This document shows, piece after piece, positions 19,956 to 31,900 of a stretch of 64,000 nt of DNA; position 1 is the first letter of the stretch, and every line of letters begins with the position of its first letter. The stretch spans positions 1,860,001 to 1,924,000 of the forward strand of contig NC_047081.1 of the NCBI RefSeq assembly GCF_902459465.1. The letters run 5' to 3'. Made by a program: the position numbers and the translations under genes. The notes under the pieces were generated by a model. The model worked only from the letters and a program-made list of their open reading frames with translations, was not told the origin of the DNA and did not search any database. This stretch comes from Asterias rubens. Lineage: Eukaryota > Echinodermata > Asteroidea > Forcipulatida > Asteriidae.

Positions 19956-22900
19956 TCATGGCGGTTGTGTGACCGACTTGCGTCTGACGCCCGTCACTGC
20001 ATTGGACATGGTTTTCTGCTTGAAGTGTTGCCAGTCGGTGTGGGCCTGCAGGTGCTTCTGTAGCGTCTCCTGCATCGGGTATGGCCGGACGATCTCCTTG
20101 AGGTGGCGGATCACAAACTGGTTGGCGTGCTCCAGGAAGAAACGTTTGCTCAGCATGACGACCTCGGCACCGCGGCTGACCAAGCTGAGACTGGGCTGCT
20201 TAGCGTCGGTGATCCCGGCCTCGGAGCAAAGGAAAGGCAGTCCCTGAATTCATGGAGAACAGAAGATCTGAGTAAGTTTCTTTCTGATCTTCCTAAAGTC
20301 AGTGTGTACTTTTGGTAACTACTCAACAAGTTAATGACCATAAAAACTTCTGTTTTGTAGATATGTTTGGATACAAAAAGGAAGGACACTGGTCTTTGCA
20401 ATTACCAAAAGTTGAAACTTATTGTTAAATTACATTATTTTTATTAAAAAATAGGTCTTCAAAAATTATTACAGCCCTGCCTCTTTGTCACACTCATCAA
20501 TGTTCATCCTTTGCTTTTTCTGTGTGCTTTTTCTGTGTGCTTTTTCTGTCTCTGTTTTCATCTCTTTCCACTTGACTACGTTTGTTTACACCAGTCTACC
20601 TGATAATTGTATTATCATTTGTGTTGTCAACAATTTTGTGCATTTATACCATAGGTCGGTAAGCAGTTTGCAAAAGGTAATTCTGCTCTCTCAAAACCTT
20701 AAGAAGTATTCCAAACTCAATACACCAACACCAATCTCTGGTTGTCACATTAATTTTTTTGTCTGTGCAAAGGAAACAAAATAATCAAACCCTTGGTCCC
20801 TGTACCAAGACTTGCACAGTCTGTTTGAGATACTTACAAATACGTCTTTAGAAAGCAGCATGTCAAGTTGAACAAAGACAACTTTCTTGTCACCATTTTG
20901 AGACTGTGGGTATAAAGATACACAAAGATTACACTAGATAATATGTGCAGGCCTGTAGGAAAAGATAGAGTCCGCATGTGAATGGAAAAAAGTCCTCTCG
21001 TCAAAATGATGTAAATTGCCATTTTATTCAATACCCTTCCAGTGCAACATTTGTCAGCATCCATAACATCTAAAGAGTTGAAAAAATAGTCTTTACATTT
21101 TTGTAAAGGGATGTTTTGGTTCATTCCTGTCTTAACCTAACTTAACTTAAATGCATTTATAAAGCGCTTTAACACTATTTCAAAGCGCTGTACAGTCAAG
21201 AAAAACATTAAAATGCAGGATTTTAAAAAAATGAGCAAAAATAGCAATATGGTTTTTAAAAAATACACAACGGTTAAAAAAGTCACAAAAATCTAGTAGT
21301 CTTCAATGCTATTCAATCAAAACAGCCTAGATTTTGAGATTTTGACTGAACTTTAAACTTGAAAAACGAAATGTGAAATGAATACCTTGGTGTCATCAAA
21401 TGATGGAACTTTCATATTGCTCATGTCTAGTGGATTAACTGATGATCGACGCCTTCCATTGTCTATCTTTGGTGCTGTAACAATGAAGAAGAAAAAAACC
21501 GAAAAAATACCTGGTTAGTTTAAATTGGAATCAAGTGCATTCCTTAGCAACGCCAGGGCTTGAATTTGGGGGCAAATTCACAAGACTACAGGGCTTGGAG
21601 CTAACATTTTGTTAACACTAATAACAAGTTATTGCACAATTTACAATAACCGTGTCAGTGCGCTTCACATAAGTAGTGCCCTGGTCACTGGGGCAATAAC
21701 ATTCTTTTAATCCCTAACCACAACTCAACGGAAAAGAAAAGTATTTATCAGATTCATAGCCAACATTTTGTGGAATGAGGCAGCCTATTATTATTCAATT
21801 GAAAAACATAAGACCAACAGTCCGGTTGTGAGTGTACTGGCCCAACGCTAAAATCACTTGCCTCGCTCGGCCCTTGTCAAGCCCTGCATGACTCTCAGAC
21901 CCTCACCTTTGAATATTTAATGGCTACTTACCAACATTGAGTCCATTGGGTGCAAATTTCTCGTTCATGTTTGGATCGAGGCAGGTGCTACTCCGACGCT
22001 GGATGGGTCTCGCCTCGGATAACTCCTTTATAACCTGACAAGACCCCTAGCAAAAGCAATGAGTAAGATTTAGGGTGCGTTCGATAAGCTTCCCTGGGTC
22101 GACCCCGCAGTGCTCACTTGGGTGAGCCCCTGACAAGAGCTAATCGAATGATCACACTCGCCCTCTCGTGGTGGCGGCATGCACCTCAGGTCACCCCTAA
22201 GTGACCTACTCCACAAGCAGGGCCCTGGGGGCTGACCCGGGTGAGCCCCGTCAAAGCTATTCGAACGTACCGGGGAGTTTTCTGGGAGTTGCTTGTTCAT
22301 GCATCCCTCTCTAGTACAATTTTCTGTTTTTAACCCCAAATAATTTTGTGTAAATAGTTTGAACTTACCGACTTGACGATATAGATCCAGTCGGAGTTGT
22401 TGCTATCTTTTGTTATGACTGCACCCCGTCTGAGAATTATATTAAGATGATTTGAATAATAGTTTTTTAATATAATTAGTTTAATTGTGAGCAAGATACT
22501 TAACAGTAAATGCTTTGTCCATCAGATGGGATGTTAAGCCGTAGGTCTTGTGTTCAAAGAATGGTATTGCACGGGAAAGAACCCAGAACACTTTTTGTGG
22601 AAGAGTAAAGGGTTAACCGCTATGTTTCTGGGTCGCACAGCAAGCACCTTTGTTTACAGGTTTCCTCAGGCTTGCGAGCTACGGTGATTAAGTTCACTTT
22701 TGAGGCATCCTTGGTTTCACTACCAGAAATATACAAAATTTAAAAAAACTGGCAGTCTTAAAGGGAAGGTACACGTTTGGTAATTACTCAGGACAAATAT
22801 TAACTGAAAAACTGACTTGGTAATGACCATTGGAGAGATGTTGATAGTATAAAACATTGTGGGAAACGACTCCCTCTGAAGTAACGTAGTTTTTGAGAAA

Positions 22901-25900
22901 GAGGTGATTTCTCACTAAAATAATAAAAGACTTCTAGCTAGAAGTCTTTTATTCTTATCTGAAAGCACACAAATTCGTCCAACAAGGGTGTTTTTTTCTT
23001 TCATAGTTTTCTCGCAACTTTGGTGACGGATTGGGCCCAAATTTTCACAGGCTTGTTATTTTATGGTTATGATGGGATACACCAAGTGAGATGACTGGTC
23101 TTCCAAATGTGTACCTTCCCTTTAAGGGAAAGCATTGCCTTCGATTGGCCAATAAATTATACCTACTTGAAAAAGTGGAAGAGTCCCATTTGTGGATGTT
23201 CATTCAGTTTGCGCACTGGCCATCCCTTTAGCAAAGGCAATAACCTAAAACAACAAGAAAAGTTCACACAAGGCGTTAAAGCCCTATTTTGGCTGTTAAC
23301 TGTTGAACGGCTTCTGACTGGCACCCCTGAACAAAGATATTGACAAAATAGGGACAAACTAGGCAACATAGGGCTAGATAGCTCAGTTGGTAGAGCGCCA
23401 GCACGTTAATCCGGAGGTCGTTGGTTCGAATCCCACTCTAGTCAACTCTTTGTTCAACCCCAAAAATCATTTCAAAAATTTACACAGTCAGTTTCCCTGG
23501 TGGTTTATATTGAATTGATTTATTTGATATAATAATAATAATAATAGTGGCTTCTTATATAGCGCTGTCCATCATGCAGCGACGCTCATGGCGCTTACCC
23601 CTGGTCACTGGGCCTTAAAATCATTCCTTAAACCATTTCAGCTCCCTGGGGAGTATATAGCCTGTGCCGCCAAATGAGTAGCGCAATCAAAGCTAATCAA
23701 TCACAAGAACCAACTCTGCCCTCACAGGTACCCATTTACCTCAAAGACTATAACTTTGCTATCATCAATTGATTTTGCAGACCAAAGACTACCTGAAGCA
23801 TGACTGTGATATACAGAGCTGGAAGACAGAGGAATTACATAGCGAGAGGCACAAGACAAGGCAAGAGGATGAAGACGATTTAGTAAGTTCCCTCAGTGTA
23901 AGGATGCGTCTTAAATGGTGTCTTCAGCTACAGCTACAACTAGAGTGTCATGGCCGAGTGGTTAAGAGCGTCGAACACAAGTTCTGGTGCTAATTCACCG
24001 GAGTGTGGGTTCGAATCCCGGTCATGACACTTGTGTCCTTGAGCAAGATACTTTACTATAATTGCTTCTCTTCACCCAGGGGTATGAATGGGTACCTGCG
24101 AGGGTAGAGGTAGATATTGTGAATGAAAAAGCCTTTGGAGCGATATAAACTGTTGCCCAGGTTGTATACTCCCAAGGGAGCTGAGAAACATTAAAAAAAG
24201 GGATGTTATTGGCCCTATGACCAGCCGTCGATTTCACAAAACTCTTCCTAACTTAAGACTAATCTTAGGACTTAGGGCAAGTCCAAAACCCTGCACTGTA
24301 GCATGCAGACCTTAAGATTAATCCTAAGTTAAGATGAGTTACTCGTCCTAACTCAAGATAAGACGAGTCCTAACTCTTTGTGAAATCGACCCCTGGGCAC
24401 TAATGTAAAGAGCATTGATAGGTTATTGTAAAATGCGCTGTATAAGAATTGGTTGTGAGAGCGGTGTGTCTGCCTATTTTCCAATTCTGGCAGACGCGCT
24501 GATCCAGCAGTAGCTGTAGCCGAAATCGCCGTTTCGAACTGGGCCTTAAGGTCGAGTTATAGTCGGTCGCGCGATGGTCGGGCGTCGGAAATCTAGACAC
24601 GCGATCATAAAAAGACACGGTTTTTAGGCCTCAGCCTCAGGATTGCGCTTAAGATTTCCGCCGCGCGACCATCGCGCGACCGATTATAAACCGGCCTTGA
24701 CAGTGTCACTGTTGTCCAGTGGTTAGACTGCAGAGCTTGCATTTAGAAAGTTGTGGGTTCGAATCCTTACCAAGCTAACCCCTGATTTCAAAATGACTTG
24801 AATAAGTATTGTCTTCTAGTTACTCAATCACAATTTCTTGATTGTTTGAATCTTATAATAATCAAAGACGTTAACCCAATGTGTGTATGAGAGTAGTTGG
24901 CTGTTCCCAGCTTGGTGTTTATATCCCCTTGTGGGTGTTTGCCGAGTTCCCTTGATGGGTAGGGCAATAAGAGACACTTTTTCAGAGCTTATATGGCTCT
25001 GGAAGTAAGTTCTGCTTCTTACCTCAAGAATTTGATGTGTTCCATTTCCTTGCCATGATCTCCATCTCCCATGAACATATCAAAGAAATCCTGTCATGAA
25101 GGAGTAAGGTGAAATGAAAGATCAAGGGTTCTGCTTGTTCGATACTTTTAAAGGAACACGTTGCCTTGGATCGGACGAGTTGGTCTATAAAAAGCGATTG
25201 TAACTGTTTGTTATAAAATGCATATGGTTGGAAAGATGTTTGAAAAGTAGAATACAATGATCCACACAAATTTGCCTTGAAATTGCGTGGTTTTCCTTTT
25301 ACTTAGCGAACTAACACGGTCGGCCATTTATGGGAGTTAAAAATTTGACTCCCATAAATGGCAGGCCGTGGTAGTCGACGAGGTAAAAGGAAAACCGTGC
25401 AATTTCGAGGCGTGTTTGTCTGTATCATTGTATTCTACTTTTAAAACATCTTTCTACCCATACGCATTTTATTAAAAACGGTTACAAACGCTTTTCAGAC
25501 ACCAACTCGACCGAACTAAGGCAATGTGTTCCTTTAAGCCCTTTTAACACTACTCCATTCCCCGTAGGAATGACGGCCGACCCGTTCACACTTGGGATGC
25601 TTTACCCCTGGATCTACCCACATCAAAAACTGAAACTTCCTTCCTTGTCTTCTCTCCGTTGGGTTCTTGGCTAGTACAGCGATTAAGTTTGATTTTCTGA
25701 GAGTCCCTGACTTCACAACCGGAATTAATCAATGAAATCAAAATACTTGTGAAGCTACTTTGAAGCCATTGGACATGTTGGACCCTTTCGCCACAGTATT
25801 GTCCAAGGCCCACACCTTGTGTATCACAACTTCTATATAAAATAACAAACCTGTGAAAATTTAGGCTCAATCGGTCATCGTAGTCGGGAGAAAATAACGG

Positions 25901-28900
25901 GAAAACCCACCCTTGTATCCCCACTTTTCGCCGTGTCATGACATGTGTTTAAAACAAATCCGTAATTCTCGATATCGAGAATTGATATTGTTTTACTGTT
26001 TTCTCAAAAAGGAAAGCATTTCATAGAATAATATTTCAAGAGAAGTCTTTCACCACTACCTTCTGTAAACCCTGTAAGTTATTTGTAAATCTGTGAATGT
26101 TTTCTGAACCAAAAGGGTCCAATGGCTTTAAACTACAGAAGTAACAATCACAGCACAGATTAGTTGCCAGAAAATCTTTCAACTGAGGGAAGAAGTGCAA
26201 AAGAACCTCTTCTTCAATTGATCTCACTTTACTTCTGACTGCTAAAGTATAGGGATGAGAAAGTTCAGACTTTTGCCAAGTCTAGGCACCAACCTACCTC
26301 CATTTCAATAGCAATAAGCTCACAAGGCACCTCAGCAGTGATGGTGCTCGTCCGTTTGATATTGTGGAGCAATTCTGGCTCTCCGAAGCACTCGCCTTTG
26401 CGGAGGATCTGTATCACTTTGGTACATGGCTCCTTGGTGATGCGGTCTGCATCTGAACGTGTCACAACAGCTGGAGGAAGCAAATATTTTATGGTTATCT
26501 CAATCCAAGAGGGAAGATGGTGTAATGAGTAGGGGTAGAGTCAGGTCGTGGCTGATCGGTCTAGGGCAGTGGACTCTTCAGAGTTGGGGTTTGATTACCT
26601 TTCATAGCTGCATGCTTTCATAAAGCAATTAACCATAAATTGCTTCTCTTGACCCAGGTGTATAAATGGAACCTACGCAGGCTGAGACGGATTTATGTTG
26701 GATTGTTTCCTTAGTGTGTGTTAGTATATTAAAGCAGCTTAAGGTTGATCTAATCAGATCTAATGAACAGTTCTTACCCGATCCAGTAATCAAGAAATAG
26801 AAGATCTCTGCCTTTTGACCTTGACGGATAATAACTCTCTTTGCTGGTATGCTGTAAGAGAGAATTAAACCAAACCAACGTTAAACCAAGGGGTTTTGGA
26901 ACACGTAGAGGTGCAGGAACATAGGGGTGTTGGATTTTGGGACTGCCAATTTATAGGGGTGCCAAATTATAGGGGTGTCGGAACATGAGGCCTTTTTCAC
27001 ACTACTGGGGGCTAACAGACGTCCTTTTCATACTATGAGGGCTTTACCTCCGGTCTGCCTCCGGTCTGGGCAAACCACAGGGAATAGCTCTGCTCTGTAG
27101 TAGGAATAAGCGATAAAACCCTGGGGTATTCTTGAAACGTGCAGCCGGAACTGTGTGGAATAGGCACTTAGGCAGGAACAGTGTGAAAGAGGACCTCCCC
27201 TGGGCTGTATTCACCGGGGATAAGAAATATGGTGTGAAGAGGGCTAAAGGGGTGTCGGAACATAGGGATGTAACCTACTTGTAGAAGAACGCAACGCGGA
27301 CAAGTTTCTCTTGGATGTGAAGAGGGTACTCTGCAAATGAGGAGATTGACTGGAGACCGTGCAGAGCCTGAGAGGGGGAAAATATCAGATAGCATGTTTA
27401 AGGGAAATTGTGCATAAAAGATGCGGTTTGTTTTTTCGTACTCATTGAAGGCCTGAATGGAAAAGACTTCATCCTTACCAATTTGAGCTGAGATGGCTTG
27501 CGGTCCTCGGGCTCAATGCTGAGAAAGTTCTTCACGTCTTGTGTGATGCGGGTCTGAGAAATTAAGACAAGCAATTAATGAAGATATTTTGTTAACTATT
27601 CAAGTGCGTGACCTACTCATTTGCGACAGAAAATTTTGCTAAACAGTTTTGTTTTAAGCAAAAACTAGCAGGATACCAATCAAAGATGGTGCGTGTGACA
27701 TGGTATTTTGGCTGGTAACCTTATTCTGGTAAGCATAGTTTTGTTGTGCTTTATAAGCATCTCAAATGTTCCAAACTGGTTGAATTCCCTGGGACCGAGT
27801 AACAACCTCACGCTGTTGCTTATTAGTGGTAAGGAGTTAATCCAACACAACACCATCGCATGTTCCCATTTGACACCTGGGTTAAGAGAAGCAATATATG
27901 GTTAAGTATCTTTGATAGCAAAGTGTTCCTTACCTCTCGTTTGGCTCGGAAGTATTTCTTATCGAAAGTGAGTTGTTCGATTGTTCCAGTGCCATCTGTC
28001 CCTGAGGAGTGGGAGTTAAACGAGAGGATCTGGTCTTCCTCTTCGACATCGGCCGTCGCTCTGTGAATCAAATAAACAAAACAAAAATCAAAGTATTGCA
28101 AATGGGCATTTCAGTCATTCTATTACATTTGTAGACATTCAAGACCGTACTGTGACCTTTCTTTAGTTCTTGAATTTATACTACCTGTTTCAGGCCTGCA
28201 TGCTTTGTTTTTGAAAGGGCAAGGGCACCAAGGCATTTTCTCCTCGGTTTAGGGCACCCTTATTAGGAAATTGTAAATTTCTACTGGAGCATTTCAAGTA
28301 CACAAAGGCAATGACATTTCAAGGGCACCAAGGCAATGACCAGAGGGCATGGAGGCAATCGCCTTCTTTGCCTTCGTGAAGTATCAGGCATGATATTTAC
28401 ATTTGATAAAATGGAATGGTTGACCAGCTCTTGCTGCTGGGGTGCTGCTTTTACAAAATTGAATGAGTCTTACGGCCTTGTTAAAAGTAATTATCTTATT
28501 TTGACCAGTGAATGTCAAACTGTTGAAATTGTAATGATAGAACTTACTCCTTTTGACTGTTGGATGTTGATTCAACAGAGCATACATTTTCAAACGAAAT
28601 TGCCCCGGTGTTAAAGGCAGTGGACACTATTGGTAATTACTCAAAATAATTATTAGCCTAAAACCTTTCTTGGTAATGAGTAATGGGGAGCTGTTGATAG
28701 TATAAAACATTGTGAGAAACTGCTCCCTCTAAAGTGAAGTAGTTTTCGAGAAAGAAGTAATTTTGCACGAATTTGATTTCGAGACTTAGCCGTGAAAACC
28801 TATAGGGGGCCTATGGGACATAATGGCGCTCTATAAAGAACACAGCGCCTAGCAATCAACAACAGGTTTTAAACAGGAAATAACAAAATAAAACACATTT

Positions 28901-31900
28901 CATCAAATCACAAGCTGGGAAAAGGGTGAGTTTTAAACTGGCGCTGGAAGGTCGCAGCGCAGTAGATGCCACTTCCCTGATAGCACACGGCAGCTTGTTC
29001 CACAATTCAGGAGCAACAACAAAATGAACTGGTGTTGCGTACAATTAAAACATAATATTACCCATGCCATATTATGGTGCCTTATTTCATATAAGGCCAA
29101 TAAATAGGGCCATTCTACTTTGTATCCTTGAAACTTTACCCTATTTATGAGGCTAATCATTTTATGTATTTTTCCGAGTGGAAACATCTCGGGTGTTTTT
29201 GTCCTTTGACCTTCAAAAGGAAGGACAATGCTTGTGTTTTACAGCGAGATTGTCGCCAATTATATTGCAAACAACTTTACAACCAAAATGACCTACGGTA
29301 TAAATGCAAACAAAAAAATTGTTACAAATATACACACAAAAATTGTTAATGGCCTGACGTTTCGACCCAAGAAGAGTCTTTCTAATAATCTTCTGTGAAG
29401 TCATTTTCTAAAAGTCACCTCAAAGTTTCTGTACCGCAACTGAAAACGTTAGCCCTCGCACCAACAGCCACAACTAACGCCCTTTGTCCATCCCTGTTTA
29501 ACTGTTATCAAAGAATTAACGAACCCTTGCGTGCACTCTAAAGTCACCACCAGAACAATTTTACAAAACAGGACAAAGAATTCCTCCTCTATCGCCAGTA
29601 AGCATGCCTTACACCGTGGTGAAAACATACAAGTGTTGCGGACTGAGGAGAATGTGTTCCATCGACCTGGCGGTCTTTAGAATTTTTCTCAAGCAAGTGG
29701 CAAAAGTAAAGTTGTCAACAAAAAAGTCACAACACACAAAAAGAAACTCTGCGAGAAGTCATTCTTGTCATTGTCGCCTGGATCTCACACTTGGTTCAGA
29801 AAAACGGAAGTATTCGGCCTGCGAAATTGATTTGGAGATTCTAAAGTCAGATTGGGTTTTCACACACAAACAGTTTGACGTTCTTAAAGGGGGTATACCT
29901 TTGGTAGTTACTCCAAAAATGTTTGACCATGTAAACTTACTTGGTAAAGAGCACTGAAAAGCTATTGGTATTAAAAAACAACATTTTTAGAAGTGACACC
30001 CTTTGAAGCAACTTAGTTTTAGCATTAGAGACAGACTCTGAGGTAATTTTTTGCAATTTTTTTTTTCTTCTTTAAATCTTGCAACTACGATGACCACAGT
30101 TGAGCCCAAATTTTCACAGGTTTGTTATTTTAAGCATCATGGGATACACCAAGTGGGGATACTGGTCTTTGGCAATTACCAAAAGTATCCTAAAGCCCAT
30201 TCCAGGTTGCTACAAGAGTTTTTCCTTTTAAGCAGGTCGTCTGAAAATAAAAATGGATGGTAGCCTAAAAGGGATTCGCGAACTTCCTTGACATCCCCAT
30301 GAAGTCCTCTGTTTTTCTTCCCTGTTTTTCTTTTCTGTTTTCAAAGTATAAAACCATCGATATAAACCATGGCTCACCAACACTAGCCATCAGTCAGTCG
30401 TTTTAGGGCAAGCTCATGCCTGCATTCCCACTCACGAACACAATCTTTTAAACAAGGTACATTTGCAAGAGTGTCCATGAAAAATGTTGATTTTACCAGA
30501 AGCCAACAAAATGTTGAAGTATTTACTTGGGCTTTCGAGTGGCCTTCCAGCGTACTTACAGTCCAGATGGGATATATACACCGACGCATACCAGCCAAAA
30601 CCAACAGTATTCTGCGTTTGGTTTGACTGGTGCCCGTCTTATTTGTGCTTATGTGAAACTTGTTTCTGCCATCGATAACTTTGATTTGTTTGCCTTGCTT
30701 GTCGAGGAGTGCTTGATCGATTTGTAATGGGTGCAATAATATGTATAATGACGTCCCAACTCCACCTTAGAATTCTATGAATATAACACTCCAAGATTTT
30801 CTTCCGTGCAGAGGCAAGCAGAGGAAGAAAGACTGCGACAGTACAAACGAAGACTTAACACGAAACACTGAACATTTTGTTGTGTGAATATAGCCCGATG
30901 TCATGGTGTTGAAAGAGTACTTTTGTGGCTTCGCAGTAACCATGGCTACCAAATACAAGTTATCTGCCTATCATTAATTGAACTTTAGAAGCAAATGGAG
31001 ACAAGGCACTGGATGAAGTTTCAGTTTTAGTGAGGAAAACCTCAGAGAATTATTCCAGGGAAAAACAACGCTGTTAGAGACTGAAAACCCAAATCCACGT
31101 ATTGCTCCGGCGGGATTCAAGGGTCCCGTGGAAGGCGAGGAAAGATCACTATTATTTATTTACTAACTAGGAATGTATACACATTGTCAACTTCAAAATA
31201 ATGTCCTCGTCAGTTGAGCGAAACAGACTTTTTTAGACTAAAATAGCGCTTTGACACAAAACCCATAAACACAGGGCAATTTGCAATGCAGAGCACGTGC
31301 AGTGCAATTCTTTCAAACGGACGGTTTGAAACTCGTTGGATGGCGTTTTCGAACCACGGCTACAACTTGTCCTCTTTCGAACCCCTTATACAACGCACTT
31401 CACCAACCGATCAAATCACAAAATATGCAAAGTGAAGGCATAAATTAAAGCTTGTATTTAAACAAATAAAACTGTCACCATTCATTTATAATACAATAAA
31501 GTGTACTTACTTGTTGAGGGTAATTTGCATGATGATCATACGCACTGCTCGGATGAACTTCCATCGTGCCTGAAAGAAAAACAAGTTGAAAATGCGTCTA
31601 AAAACTTTGATTTATTGCTCCATGGTCGTTTGCAAATTGCTTACCAACCAAACTAATTACCGATTTTGGGCATATCAATGAAAAACGATTTTGACCTCAT
31701 ACCTCGGCCCCTATAGCAGCGTATTAATTCTCAAGTAAAAAACAAAAAACACAAAAGCACAACTAAAGTGATAGGTAAACAACCGGAGAGTATGCATATG
31801 ATTTGACAAACTAACAAGAGTTGAAATCGTGCAAGAGTCGTTGAAATCGTGCAAGAGTCGCTAAAAAGTCTGGGCCTTTAGAGCAAGGTCTGAGTTTCGT

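Noticed and set aside
23371-23443. tRNA gene (Asn-like anticodon GTT)
   Set aside because: A and B boxes are good but the anticodon stem does not pair, and the module recurs inside a longer repeat, so it is called repeat-derived.
23942-24031. tRNA-Ser or tRNA-Leu gene
   Set aside because: The head is followed by a SINE body found in several other copies, and the variable arm and anticodon stem are irregular.
29604-29957. 117-codon Cys/Lys-rich open frame as a separate gene
   Set aside because: It ends inside a MITE, has no recognisable domain and no splice partner; left as unassigned intron sequence.
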